Shown: positions 11,836-22,934 of the stretch, piece after piece
Numbering within the stretch: position 1 is the stretch's first letter
Layout: every line of letters starts with the position of its first letter
Source of the DNA: Okapia johnstoni
Taxonomy: Eukaryota > Chordata > Mammalia > Artiodactyla > Giraffidae
Assembly (NCBI GenBank): GCA_024291935.2
Contig: CM044321.1
Location: 58,460,985 to 58,524,984 of the forward strand
Direction: 5' to 3'
DNA length: 64,000 nt
Position numbers and translations under genes: made by a program
Notes under the pieces: generated by a model
Seen by the model: the letters and a program-made list of their open reading frames with translations, nothing else
Database searches by the model: none
Told to the model about the DNA's origin: nothing

Positions 11836-12562
11836 GGGTGTGAATTCCTGCCTTCCGGAAGCCAGGCTAGCAACTGCTCTTTCTCTTAAGCATCTACCTC
11901 TTGGATTTCCAAACTGGGGTGGAGGTAGGAAGAAAATAAAACCGTGAAGTAAAACCTGTAAAACAAGCAGTGACTAATAAATTGTTTGTGCAGCACTTAC
12001 ACTGAAGAATCATCCCAGGCTGTAGTACACACTTTTGTACTGCTTTCTTAGGACGGAGAGATTGGGTAGCAAAGGTGTAATTTATATTTGCCCCAGAGTT
12101 TTGATGATAAATACAACAGACACCTTCCTGTTAAGAGAATTTCCTACAGCAATTTTCAACATCATCCCATTCTCCTTTATCTTATGCCCAGCCACCAAAT
12201 GGTGTTATGTATTTAACAAATACTGAAATTAATAAACAACATAGTTCTGATATTCTGCCATCTACTAGGATTGCTGGGTCATTTATCTGAATTGTTTCTC
12301 CTTGGTTCACACAACATCACCTCCCCAAAAAGGTCTAAAACATCGTGATGTGTCCTTAAAATTCTGCATCTACCCAGGAAGACGCTCCTACTTTTTGAGA
12401 TACACTGTGTGCTTGTGAGATCTGCTTTCTCTCACAGCACAGGCTTTTAAGTGAACCCTTTTACTCGTTCAGAAAAAGTTAAGCCTTAATTGCTGCCTCT
12501 TTTCCCTCCTCGGGCGGACGCATCTGAGCGAAGTGTATTTCCCTGCTAGTAACGCACCAACT

Positions 12563-12570
12563 TATAAATA
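12563..12570 (+). promoter_or_regulatory. TATA-like box
   Basis: TATAAATA just inside the upstream edge of the CpG island, followed 12 bases later by GCTGAGTCA. Whether it positions transcription is unknown. Confidence 0.35.
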
Positions 12571-12581
12571 GCGCTTACCGC

Positions 12582-12590
12582 GCTGAGTCA
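12582..12590 (+). promoter_or_regulatory. AP-1/MARE-type site
   Basis: GCTGAGTCA contains the TGAGTCA AP-1 core and the GC flank of a Maf half-site. Motif match only. Confidence 0.35.
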
Positions 12591-13143
12591 CCAAAACCCG
12601 GAGTTTCCCCAAATAGCTTTATAACGACTGCTGGAATCGAGTCCTCCGGAACGGTGACAAACGCCTGTCACACACCCGCGAGGCTGGACGCTAGGCTTGC
12701 ACCGCCGAGCGGGGTCCCCAGCCACCCGGCTCCGGGAGAACGCGGGCACGGCAGCCTATGTCCCAGCCTGGAGTTGAGAGTCGGACCTCAGGAGCGCGCC
12801 CGGCGCTCTCGGGACGCGGCCAAGACTTGGCCTTGACCGTCCGGGGCCGTCCCCGCCCCCTCCAGAGCTGGGAGCCGCAGGGGGCCGGCACCAGCCTCCG
12901 CGCGGTGCCGCCCGCTCGCTCACACAATGGGGTGCGTCGGGGGAGGGCGGTCTCGGCCACCGCTCTGGGCCCCGGCCCGGGGCTCCGGGCAGCTGGGGAC
13001 GCGGCCAGGAGCTGGGGCGGCATCGAAAATCCCCTCCACCCGTCTCCCCTTCACCCACTCCCACACTTCGAAATGGCTGCAGCCGCCGTTTCGGGGGCTG
13101 GGGGGAGGGAACGGAAGTGCACCCCCCTGCAGTCAGGGGATGG

Positions 13144-13151
13144 TGACGTCA
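13144..13151. promoter_or_regulatory. Consensus CRE
   Basis: TGACGTCA, the full palindromic CREB/ATF site, sits in the CpG island 36 bases before a palindromic E-box. CpG-containing CREs near transcription starts are commonly functional, which makes this one of the better clues to the core promoter. Confidence 0.55.
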
Positions 13152-13187
13152 CCCCTGCTGTCAGCCTGTAGCGGGGGCGTTTGCCCA

Positions 13188-13195
13188 TCACGTGA
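13188..13195. promoter_or_regulatory. Palindromic E-box TCACGTGA
   Basis: TCACGTGA, the bHLH-ZIP site preferred by the USF and MITF/TFE families, lies just upstream of two poly-C tracts. Confidence 0.5.
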
Positions 13196-13202
13196 CCACC
13201 GG

Positions 13203-13242
13203 CCCCCCCCCCCCTCCTCCGATCCCGGACCCCCCCCCCCCC
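13203..13242 (+). repeat. Paired poly-C tracts (C12 and C13)
   Basis: C12 at 13,203-13,214 and C13 at 13,230-13,242, separated by 15 bases. The complementary strand could form a G-quadruplex and this strand an i-motif. The lengths may be affected by sequencing error in such homopolymers. Confidence 0.9.
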
Positions 13243-14095
13243 GCTCCAGCCGAATAGCGCGCGCCCGCGCGCGCTCCCTCCCCCACCCGCTTCTCCTCAG
13301 CTCTCGCCCTCCCCGCTCCAGCGCGGCTGTCAACAGCGCCAGCTCCGCCCCCTCCCCCGCGCCCAGTGTAACCGCCACGGCGGCGCTGCGGGCGCTCGCG
13401 CTCGGGTCCGGGCGCCCCGGAGGAGAGCGTTCGTTGCCTTCGGTCCTCACCTCGCTTCCCCACCAATTGCCGGCGCGCCGGGTCGCGTGGGCACAGGAGC
13501 CAGGGGTGTGCGGTGGCGTGCGGCGACAGCGTTTCTCCTCTCAGCCCTCCCACGGCAGCTGCGCGGGACGAGGTGGGGACGCAAGGTCCGAGCTCCGAGG
13601 GGGCGAGCTGGGCTCAGCAGCCCCCTGGTCCTGGCGCCTCGCTCCTGGGGGGTCGGTTCCCCAGGCAGGAGCTGCAGCAGGGAGCCCGCCGTCGACCGCT
13701 CGCTCGCCCGCCCGCGCCGCCGCGGCGCTCCCGCCTCCACTCTCCTCGCCGCCTGGGCGGCGCAAGCTAGTCCTGGCTTCGTCTCCGGCCACGGCGCGGC
13801 CACCGGCTGTACGACGAGGGGGGCGAGGCGCGGACCGTCTCCGGAGCCCCTCGGCCACCCCGCCGTGCACTGTTGGGCTTCCAGATTGGGTGGCTGTCAC
13901 TGCTGCGCCTCGCTCTATTTTTTTCCCCCTTTATTCCCTTCTAAAAGTAGAGGCTTGGGGGAGGGAAGAGAAAACCCAGTGTACAAAGGGGCGGTGCAGA
14001 CTGACCTGTCAACGGCGGAGGAGGAAGACCCCCCGATCCAGGCTAGTTCTCGAGCCCGCGCAGGGACCGGAGCCCTGGGTTCGCGCGGAGAGGCG

Positions 14096-14113
14096 CGGCG
14101 GCGGCGGCGGCGG
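14096..14113 (+). repeat. (CGG)6 trinucleotide run
   Basis: Six perfect CGG units inside the CpG island, immediately followed by CAATG. CGG runs of this size are common in 5' untranslated regions. Confidence 0.95.
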
Positions 14114-14282
14114 CAATGCCTCAGCCAGGTGTCCCCCCCTCGGCGGGGCCCGCGCGGCCGCGCCCGCCCCCTCCCCCGGGCGCCGCGCTCCCCGCCCCAT
14201 CGCCAGGGACCAGGGAACCCCCCAGCTCGATTTTTTTGTGCAGTTTCAGCAAAGCTCCGAGGAAGTTGGTCCTTTTGTTCCA

Positions 14283-14292
14283 CTATTTATAG
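14283..14292. promoter_or_regulatory. MEF2-type box
   Basis: CTATTTATAG, a perfect match to the MEF2 consensus CTA(A/T)4TAG and itself nearly palindromic. It is an AT island inside very GC-rich DNA, which makes a chance match less likely here. It could also be read as a TATA-like element. Confidence 0.5.
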
Positions 14293-14489
14293 ATTGCGTC
14301 AACATTGCGAAAAGGAGAAGGCGGAGCGGTGGCCCCTCCCCCCCCTACCCTCCTCCAGCCGGCTCCTGGGAGAGAAAAGCCCCAGCACACGACCTAAGTA
14401 CACAGCGCGCCAGCCGCCCGCCCGCCTCCGGCCTCCCGCTCGCCGCCTCCCCCTCCTCCCTGCCCGGGCCAGAGCGCTGCCAACCCCGT

Positions 14490-14495
14490 CACGTG
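14490..14495. promoter_or_regulatory. E-box CACGTG
   Basis: CACGTG in the context CGTCACGTGCCC, a second bHLH-ZIP-type site in the island. Motif match only. Confidence 0.35.
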
Positions 14496-16770
14496 CCCGC
14501 CCGGGAAAACCAGCTCCCCGGGGCTCTGCGCCGCCCGTCAGGCTCCGTGGCGGCGGCCGCCTCGCTCAGCTGTGCGCCCGGCTCGTGGGCTCCAGCCAGT
14601 GGCCCAGGCGTCGCGCACAGCGTGGGCACCCGCACCCTAGTTACCCGGGGGGACCCGAGGTCCGCGACCCTCGAGAGTGTTCGCCAGCCACCCGCGCTTC
14701 CGCCCTCCTCAAACCACCCCCACTCCACGCCCGATCTCGGGAGCGCCACCGCCCTGGTCGCCGAGTGTGCGCGCGTTCGGGCCTCGCTGCGAGCCGGGGG
14801 CCTTACTGGGCCCTCGCGCGGCCGCTTCCCCAGACGAGGGGATGCCAGTCCCCCTTCCCGTTTCTCCCCCGGCACGATCGGCTGTGGGCGGGGGACCGAG
14901 GGACGCCGGGGTGGGTGGCGGCCGCCCGAAGGCTGGCGGGTGGAGCGCGGGAAGTACGGTGCGGCCGTGCCGAGGCGCGCAGAGACGCCCTGCCTCCTCC
15001 GCAGGTGCAGCGGGGCGTCGCGCGAGCTCACTGCCTCCCGGACATCTGCGGACCGAGGAGTTTTGCAGACCTGAGCCGCCGTGGGGGTACTGGAGTTTCT
15101 GAGGAGTTACTGGAAGTTAGATCTGTGACAAAAAACATTCGAACTTTTCTTCTCAAACCTGATGACGAAGTGATAGGCCCCGCCATACGCCCCGAAATGA
15201 AACTGAGCTCCTTTGCTGGCCTAAAGCTTCTGTTCCTGAGCTCGATGTAAACAACGAGGGCGGTCAATACGAGAGGAAGGCCTTATTTAAAAAAAAAAAA
15301 AAAAAGTGCAAGTAGCTGGTTTGAGTGTAATTTACCTTCGCAGCTTCCGGTCATTTCCCTTAGTGATTTATTTAGATCGCAGTTCAACTTTCCAGAGTCG
15401 GAATAAAAATAATTTAGCCCTTCAGATCACGGGTGGAGAAAAGTTCGAACTGAGCTGGGACGAGTGCAGGAAACGCGTCGGACCTTTCCGGGCAGCTGGA
15501 CAGTGTGGTAAACAGTCTGCAAGAGTTATTTTCTAAGGAGTTTGAAGAGACTGTTCCCTTGCACTCACCCTCGTTCGGGCTCAAGTGCAGGCCGCCGGGG
15601 GAGGAGGGCGGGACTCTGTCCCGGCCCTTGCCCGGGAGCGGCGCTTCCTGGCCCTGCGCTGGGCGCGTGCAAACCTAGGAGAGCTTTCGCACGGGCCACT
15701 CGGGGCAGCAACAAGTTTGCCTCTATTTGAGAAACCTTTCCAGGTTTGGCTTTTTTTTTTTTTTTTTTTTAAGGGGGAGCCCTTAGGCCATGGGTTCATC
15801 AGTTTAGGATACGTGTGGTTTGCTCACCTAAAGAGAGAGGCGAGATAAAGTGAAGCGAGCCTGTGCAGTGGTTGCTGGGTTTTTCCAAAGCGCAGAGCTG
15901 AGTGGACGAGCAGCAAATGGGACTGGGCGTTGGTCCCCCCTCACACCTGATGGTACTCAGAGCTTGGGGTGGGAGCCGGATCCCGGCTCTCGAACCTTCT
16001 CTCTCGGTTTCCTTCCAACTTAGTGAAAGGCTCCGGCTGCCCCTCTTCCGGCCCTTCTACCCTGCTTATTCGTCTGTATCTGCCAGACACAGTCCTCCTA
16101 AGCAGTCGAATTCGTTTCCGCGCCAACTTTGTTGCTTCAGTATCTACAAATCACGTTTCTTTACACTAAGAAAACAAGCCAGGGCCTCCTGGCCCTTTTC
16201 GCCCATGCAAGGGACAGGGATACCCAGGCCTCAGCCTGAGCCTCCCCCTCTCCCCGCCCAGCCTGGGACCGAACCGCGGTGTCCCCATCACTATTGTCAG
16301 GACACTCGTTTTTCACTCCCATTTTGTTCTTCCGCAGTCGTCCCAGCTGCGGAGAGAAGGGAGCGAAAGCAAAACGAAAGCACCCGGGGCGCATCAGTCG
16401 CGGCGGCTTCCCTGAGCACGGCCGTGGGAGGTCAAGGTCTGGGGCCGGGAGGCAAGGGTGGGCGCGGGGGCTGCGTGGAAACCGGGTGGCGGGTGGTCCC
16501 CGCAGGGCCCCCGGGAGCTGCCCGGAGCGCCATCGCTCCTCCTCCCCTGGGAAAGGCGTCCGCGTGTGAGAATATAGCAGCCCCGAAGGGAAAGTTTGGC
16601 CTGGGTCTTGAGTTGAAATTCGAGACTGATTGGGACCGTGCGGAGGGGACCCAGAGGCCCAGGAGTGTGGCGCGGGGGCGAGCGTTGGCCCCTGGCGACT
16701 GATCTGGGGGAGAGGCCGGGGCGGGCGAGGGCGCGCGGAGGCCGCCGGGGACCGGAGGCCCACGGAATTG

Positions 16771-18179
16771 TCGCTTCACTCAGATTGGATAAGCAGCCTG
16801 CTTATCCGCAAAACCTAGAGTACTTCGCTGTATGAAGACTTAAGGAAACTTTGGTGACAACCTCCGCGCCCGCCCCCCTCCCTCTCGGTAGTCACTGTGG
16901 AGACAAAGGCGGCCTGAGTAGATTTGGACAAGGCGCGGCCTCTGTGGGCGGCCTTCGCGGCCTCAGACTTATTCAGTTAAGAAAAGGATGAATGTCTTTA
17001 CAAAGTGAAGTTAACCACCCCCCACCCCCCCCTCACGTGTGACAGCCAGAGTGTGATCTGCTAAAAGGCGTCCTGTTCCCCTACCGTCCCTTGCAATGAA
17101 CCAACACTGGGAGACTGGCCTGCAAGATGCTCGCTCTGTCACTCGGGCACGCTTATGCAGCCAAAAGCGCGAAAAGCCCCACCTTGCCCTAATAAACAAC
17201 TAACTTCATTCTTGCCTGGCACCTTTCTTGTCTCAATAGCTGTGGGTTTTGGCAAGTGTTAAAAATACCATTTGATCCTAAATGAGTCAAACGTGCAAAC
17301 AGTTTTCTGTGCGAGTAGTTTGGGTCTGTGCTTTCTTTCACTGGCACCTAATACCCGGCGCAGCCCACAGCCGTGACACCTCAACCCGTGCTGGGGCGCT
17401 TTCGCACCGCACCTTTTCACTCCTTAAATAAGTAGGCTTGGAATTGTGTGCTTGTGTGCATTGTTTAGGTCCTGCATCGCTGGTTATTCATTTCACCAAA
17501 AGGACTCAAAAACGGCTATAATTTTAAAAGATGCAAAATTGAATTCTTATAAGCGAACCTCGGGAAGGCAGTCTTGATTTCCTGGTGATGTTATGCCGGT
17601 AACAGGGAGTAGTCAATCCCAGACTAATTCTGTTCGTTTTTATTCCTTCCCTGTTCACCACAACTGCAAATACCAGAAAGTCCTGTGAAAAACATGGCCC
17701 ACTCCACCCAAATGTCTTTATACAATAATGAGAGGAAACCTGCAGGTGAAATAGACCCGTAGGCTATTACTTTGGGAAGGAGTCTTCTATTTCTTTACAA
17801 AAAAAGAGAAAACTCAGCAAAATCTATTTTTTGACTCAACAGAGAGATTAAAATGCCTGCTTTCACCATGCTCGCCTTTTGGTTTCATATGTGGCCGCTG
17901 TTCTCACTTTCTTGAAAGTTTCTCCCCTTGTAACTTATTTCTGTGAAACAGAGATCCCATCAGGTTATCTTGCTAAACTGGGCGTCTATAGATGAAATTG
18001 ATCTTTTCTTCTCCACCTCACTTAAAAAGTACACACACGGCTTTGAAAGACCCTAGTTGTCCTTACTTCGCACTCCCCCCCCCCTTTTTTAGATTAAACC
18101 TCCGCATTCGCAAATGATGCTTTGCCTGGGCTAGATTCAGACTACAGTATCTAAAACGTTACCCGCCCGGGCAGTCCCT
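16771..18179. other. Lower-GC linker between CpG blocks
   Basis: The first 200 bases are still fairly GC-rich and contain the GATA palindrome at 16,787-16,807. After that the sequence becomes mixed in composition. No transposon was recognised in this 1.4 kb, which is unusual for this window and fits a protected regulatory region. Confidence 0.5.
16787..16807. promoter_or_regulatory. 21-bp perfect palindrome with two opposed GATA sites
   Basis: GGATAAGCAG at 16,787-16,796, one C, then CTGCTTATCC at 16,798-16,807: perfect 10-bp arms around a single base. Each arm carries a GATAAG core. An inverted CCAAT (ATTGG) overlaps the left edge. GATA-family zinc fingers can bind palindromic sites with both fingers or as dimers; binding here is inferred. 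Confidence 0.6.
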
Positions 18180-19745
18180 TGAGGCATCGAAACCCCAACC
18201 TTGCGCAGGCCACTGGAACCCGCACCAGAAACCTCGATTTGGAGTCCAGTTTGGAAACAAATCTGTGCTTTTCGCGGTGAAATGGGAACTTGCCCAAGCG
18301 ATGCATCTGGCTTTAGATTTTATGGGGAATATGATCTGGAAAAGGGAACGCCTGTTTCAGGCGCGGCAACGTGCCCCGCGCAGATCCCCCAGGGCTCCCT
18401 CCTGCTCAAGAGCTCGCGGGGCCTCGACCCGCAGGGCCTCAGCCAACCTCTGGGCGCCCGGGTTTGGGTGAGCCCCATACCCTGGCTTTCTCCCTTTCCG
18501 GCTTCGCCTGGGGTCGCTCTCCGCGGCTGATGAAGCTGTTAGACCCGAGGAGAAAGTTACGAGACTGAAGATCAGATGTCCTTAAAGGGGCTGGGGAAAG
18601 GGAGAGGCTCTTCGCCGTTAGTGCCGAGAAACTCGGATACCCCGCGCTCGCCGCGAGGCGGAGAAAGCTGTCCTGGGGGAGCACCAGTATTCCCGAGATT
18701 TTGCCAAAGTTTGGAGAGCCCGGAGGTAGCGTGTCCCCCACCCCCGCCCGCCACCGGGTTGTTTCACAATCCCCTCCGGGCTGCCTTAGGCGAGGGCCCG
18801 CGCGGGTGGGGCGCGGGTGGGGTGAGGTGGGGAGGATGGGTCTCCTCCGTTTCCGCCCCCTCCGCAGCGGAAACGTCGAAGGGGTTAAAATGGCGCGTCG
18901 GAATGCGCGCGAGGCGAGGTGCCAGTGTTCGGCCCCGACGGGCGGGAGAAGTGGGGTGAGGGTGTGGGATCCCGGGAAAGGGCTGGGAAAGCGGGGACCA
19001 AGGGGAGGTGTGAGGCCAGCGTGTCTGCCATTGGGGGTGGGTTTCAAGGCAGTTGCCGGTCGTAGTGGGGACCGGAGCGGCCGCCGGGAAGCCAAGCAAT
19101 GGTTAGTGCCCGTCTTGGCCCGCCCTGGGGCCGGGTTATGTCAGGAAAGCGTCCTGGCACCGAGCTCCCGCTCGAGGAGACGATACTCCCCCTCGCGCGC
19201 ACTCCGCGAGCGGGGCCGGGCAGGCGCGGAGGGGCGGGCGGTGCGCCGCGCGAGCCCAGGGCGCTGAGGTCGGCAAGTCGCCTTCGGAGCGGGCGGCGGC
19301 GCTTCTCCAGTCTACGTGGAAAAAAAATTAAACTGAAGAAGCACCCCTCCTCGGCAAGCGGCCCTTTAGCCCTGGAAACGAAGATAGGAAGGGACTCAGG
19401 GAACCGGAGAAGCTCAGTATAGTACTTCCCAGAGTTTCCAGGTTTGTCCAGCGACTGGGAATCCTGAGAGCTCTCCAAGGCTGAGCCCATTTCCCCTTCC
19501 AGAAAAGAAGTAGAGGAGCGTTCCTCCGGAGGAAGGCTGCAGTTCAGGCCCCGCGGGGAAGCCGAACAGCCCCCGCCGGCTGACTTCGGGCTCGCTTCTT
19601 CCCAGGGCAGCGGGGAGCGTCCCTTCTGAGCCGCCCCGGGCTCCAGGCGCGCGGCTCGGGGCGCGCTCGGCGCTGGGCCCCGCTGCGGGCTCGGACGTAA
19701 CGGCAGGAAACGCCTTGTCCCGTTTTCAGTCTCCCAGTCAAAACA
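18180..19745. promoter_or_regulatory. CpG island, block 2
   Basis: CpG-dense DNA without transposons. Splice-donor-like sequences occur on the plus strand (GG|GTGAGC near 18,468). Just beyond its right edge, near 19,808, the minus strand has ATG|GTGAGTC. Neither is supported as a true exon boundary. Open frames on both strands overlap each other and are attributed to GC content. Confidence 0.8.
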
Positions 19746-21119
19746 TTTGGCTGAATCTCGAAATAACTTTTTTTGATAGTCCGGAAAAGAAGCACGACAA
19801 ATAGACTCACCATCGAGTCTTGCGTCAGCGAACCATTTCCCCTGGACTACAGTGAGATTGGTTTTTTCATTAGTTGCAGGAACTGAATTTTTGATGATTT
19901 ACCTGCCTGCTCAGGCTCCTGGGTATATTCTCCTCCCCTTCTTTCCCACTTCATCTGGTTGTCAACTCGGTTCTCCCTCTTTTTTAAAGCTCCGGATACT
20001 CAACTCCATCGTATCCTTTGTAACACACGAAGCCTCTAGTCTAACTCAGCCTCTGTCAATGGTCAGTATAAGCCACAGTGTTTGCATAGTCCTTACAAAA
20101 CGAGTCATGTTTTCGGTTCCTTTGATCCACAGAGACGGAAAAGTTTTGGTTTGCATGTTTCCCTCCCCACCCCCCCCACCCCCCCCATTGCTTTCAGTGA
20201 CGGCGCTCGCTTCCTAGTTACAAGTTCCCTCTCCTGCCAAACATAATAAAGATTTCTTTATTTTTACACGGACCTAAAGAGTTAGGAGAAATTCGGCGAG
20301 TGCTGACTCACCTTTACTGCCCCCCCCACAGGATTAGCACTAAACTATGTAATCAGTTAAACCAACAGACTTTAATATCATTAAACATGGATCTCTCCAT
20401 TAACCGTGGCAATGTCACTTCGAAGAAGGAAGTAATAAAAACGAAATTCTTGCGAATAAAATAAAATTATGGAAGCTGTCCACTTGAGGTCTTGGATGCA
20501 GAAGAAAGGGTTTGGTCTTTCTAAAAAGAGCACCTATTGATCAACAATTATTACTATGAAATAAAATTTGTAAAGCCAGCCCTACCAGGGTGTCTGCGCA
20601 TAGTAGGTACTCAATGAGTATTTCGTCTTCTTCTCCACATCCTTGGAAATTTTGGCAGGAGATACAGACTTCCCAGTGGCTAAAGAAATTATGCTCAAAC
20701 TTCGCTTCTGGTTCATGTAATCTCCACTCACTCAAAAAAAAAAAAACTCACAAAATTTATCCAGGGAACTTTAACAGCTTATTAAAACTTAATGGAAATA
20801 GCTGGACAAAATAAAAAGTATAGTGATTACATACGTATAAAACCGAAACATTAAATTATTTCGAACTTTCTCAGTGGCCATAATAGGCAAATTATTACCA
20901 TTCGATTTCGTTTACCGATTTCTACAGTAAAAACGAAAATTGTGGGCTCCTGCTCATTTCTCGCGTTTCTGCTAGAGCAGCCTTCACCCACACACTGATC
21001 TATCTCGACCTCATATTTTTCATAGCGCAAATTTTACCGGACGCTGCTCGGCTTTCCACTTTTAAGACTTGTGCTCGCTCTCTCTCTTTTAATTTTAAAA
21101 AATCAAATGAGAAAAGAGA
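19746..21119. other. AT-richer linker between CpG blocks 2 and 3
   Basis: No recognised transposon. A C-rich simple tract lies near 20,161-20,188. The minus strand has a strong donor-like sequence, AAAG|GTGAGTC, at 20,312/20,311, but no partner exon could be recognised. Confidence 0.45.
20161..20188 (+). repeat. C-rich simple tract
   Basis: Runs of C separated by single A bases (CCCTCCCCACCCCCCCCAC type). It could form a G-quadruplex on the opposite strand. Confidence 0.85.
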
Positions 21120-21578
21120 GAAGGAGGTTGTAGGAGGTTGTAGCACTCACGGGCGGAGGAAACCCACCTGCCCGCACGTCCCTCCCGGGTGTCGGACTCT
21201 CGGGAGGAGAGTCGCCGGGAGCAGCTGGCGTTGGGGATCTCGCCCGGTCACCTGGTCCGGGCTTATTTTCTTTGGGGCCCATTCGCCCGGAGTAAACAGT
21301 CACGTCGTAGTGAGTTTCCTAGCAAGTTTGCACTGCTCTTTAAACAACAGAGAATTCCCGCACGTTCGTCTCCGCTTTCAGGCTCCTGTTTCAAATTGTT
21401 ACGTATTTTTAAAAAGTGTCCCGAGCAGCCCTTTGGCCCTTTCTCCTACATGACGACGAGGCGGGTCACGACGGGTGACCTCGGTGTCTGCGGCAGGTCT
21501 CAGCCTCCTAGAGCCGGGCTGCCCCGTCGGCGGAGCCGGAGAACCCGGGCGCCGAATTGGTCCGTGGCTCGCGCCGAG

Positions 21579-21584
21579 GTGAGC
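21579..21584 (+). other. Candidate splice donor
   Basis: GTGAGC preceded by CCGAG gives a near-consensus donor on the plus strand. If real, a noncoding first exon would end at 21,578. No upstream boundary or downstream acceptor can be assigned from sequence alone. Confidence 0.3.
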
Positions 21585-22926
21585 GCGTGGGCACAGCATG
21601 TACTTCTCCAGCGCTGCGCCCAAGTTCTACGCGCCGCGCGGGAGGAAAACTTGGGGCATCAGTCTCCTTTTCCGACAAGCGCCCGGGGCGATCTGTGGAG
21701 AGACCTAGGGGCGCGGTCGTGCTTCGGGACCAGGTCTTTACTTTTGAGATCTATATATCTCGTTCTAGAAAAATACCTCGTACGGAAGCCCACCATACAA
21801 ATACTTCCCCGACTTGCCCTCCAGTGGTCTCCAAGCTCCTCCCCTGCACCGGGGTTCCCGCTCGTGCAGAGCCCAAGGCGGGCCGCCGAGGTCATGTTAA
21901 GTTCAGAGCCACGGATCCAGGTCAGATCGGATAAAATATAAATTTGTAGTCCGGCCCGGAGATGCTGTCTGGGGCTCAGCCCCTCTCCCACTCAAAATCC
22001 TTCCCCGAGCGTAGCAGTTGGTGGTTACTGGACTTCGCGCAAACTGGACGCCGCGCTTGAAGGGCCGGCGGGGTCACTGGCTGGCCTTCAGTGGAGTGGA
22101 CAGGTCCTTAATGTTGCAAACCGAGACGTCGGTGGAGCCCCCATGCTCCACCACCCCCGCGGCCCGGAATAACTCCAGAGCTCTCTGGTTTGGAGGGTCA
22201 GGGGTCGGGTGGGCCAGGGCTCCCAGGACCCCCGGGGTTCCGGCCGGTCTCGCACCGAGGGGCGCGGGGCAGCGGGGACGGCGTCACGCACGGAGCCAGG
22301 GCCACAGAACAGTGGCGGCCGAGGGCAGCCCACGCGGGGTCTGGCGCCGCGGCAAAGTCGGAGGCGCTTCCCAGCTCGGCCTGGAGTGAGAGGCGCGCAG
22401 GGGGAACCGCTTCTCGAGCTTCGAGGCGCAGGCCAGTCTGGAGGGGAGAGGAAAGCGGGGCGGGGAGGCGCTCTCTGTTCCCGCGGGTCCGAAGGGTCAG
22501 CGGAGGCGCTCGGGGTGAGGGTCGCAGGAGTCTCAGAGCTTGAAGCGGCCACGCCGGGCCTGGCCCGAGCGACCCGGAGGCTCTCCCAGCCCGGGCGACG
22601 CGGCGGCCTCCGCTTTCGGGGTGCGGGCCGCAGTCTGGCCGCAGGTCGTCCAGTCGCGGCTGACCTGGCCCTCAGGGAGGCCCCTGCAGATGGCCAGACG
22701 GCAGGGAACCCCCAGGCCCCGGCCTAGACGCGGAGAATTTACAGGGATATTTCCAGGCCCCAGCGGCCTCTGGGCAGGGGTTAGTTCAGAGTCAGGTTTC
22801 TGCTTCCACCAGAAAAGAAAGACACAATTTCCCACATCTGCGGTGAACTCCAGGCCGACTGCTTTCTTAGGATCCTCTAGGTATTTTTGCCTGTAGAAGT
22901 GAGTTTGAGCCATTCCTCTTTTAACC

Positions 22927-22934
22927 TCACGTGA
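22927..22934. promoter_or_regulatory. Palindromic E-box TCACGTGA
   Basis: Same 8-bp palindrome as at 13,188, near the end of CpG block 3. Confidence 0.4.

Larger units (their letters stand above)
12480..16770. promoter_or_regulatory. Large CpG island, block 1 (promoter domain)
   Basis: About 4.3 kb that is visibly GC-rich and dense in CpG, with almost no transposon sequence. It holds multiple GC boxes (for example near 12,850, 13,345 and 13,989), a CRE, E-boxes, a MEF2-type box, poly-C tracts and a (CGG)6 run. This is the pattern of an unmethylated mammalian promoter, and its length is typical of developmental regulator genes. I could not identify the gene. The transcription start and strand are undetermined: both strands carry splice-donor-like sequences (for example minus strand CGAG|GTGAGG at 13,451/13,450). 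The long open frames here are judged to be by-products of GC content. Confidence 0.88.

Noticed and set aside
13073..13168. ATG with a good start context (GAAATGG) followed by MAAAAVSGAGG
   Set aside because: The frame closes after 32 codons with no splice donor before the stop, and the sequence is alanine/glycine-rich as expected from GC content.
12927..15250. Two very long overlapping plus-strand open frames (715 and 587 codons), with further open frames on the minus strand
   Set aside because: They lie in extremely GC-rich DNA where stop codons are rare. Several frames are open at the same place, the peptides are Pro/Arg/Ala/Gly-rich, and no domain is recognisable. They are better explained as a CpG island.
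18201..18530. Open frame with a fairly natural-looking peptide (FYGEYDLEKGTPVSG)
   Set aside because: I considered a zinc-finger/PR-domain-type regulator, but no motif or cysteine/histidine pattern supports it. It overlaps other open frames in the CpG block.
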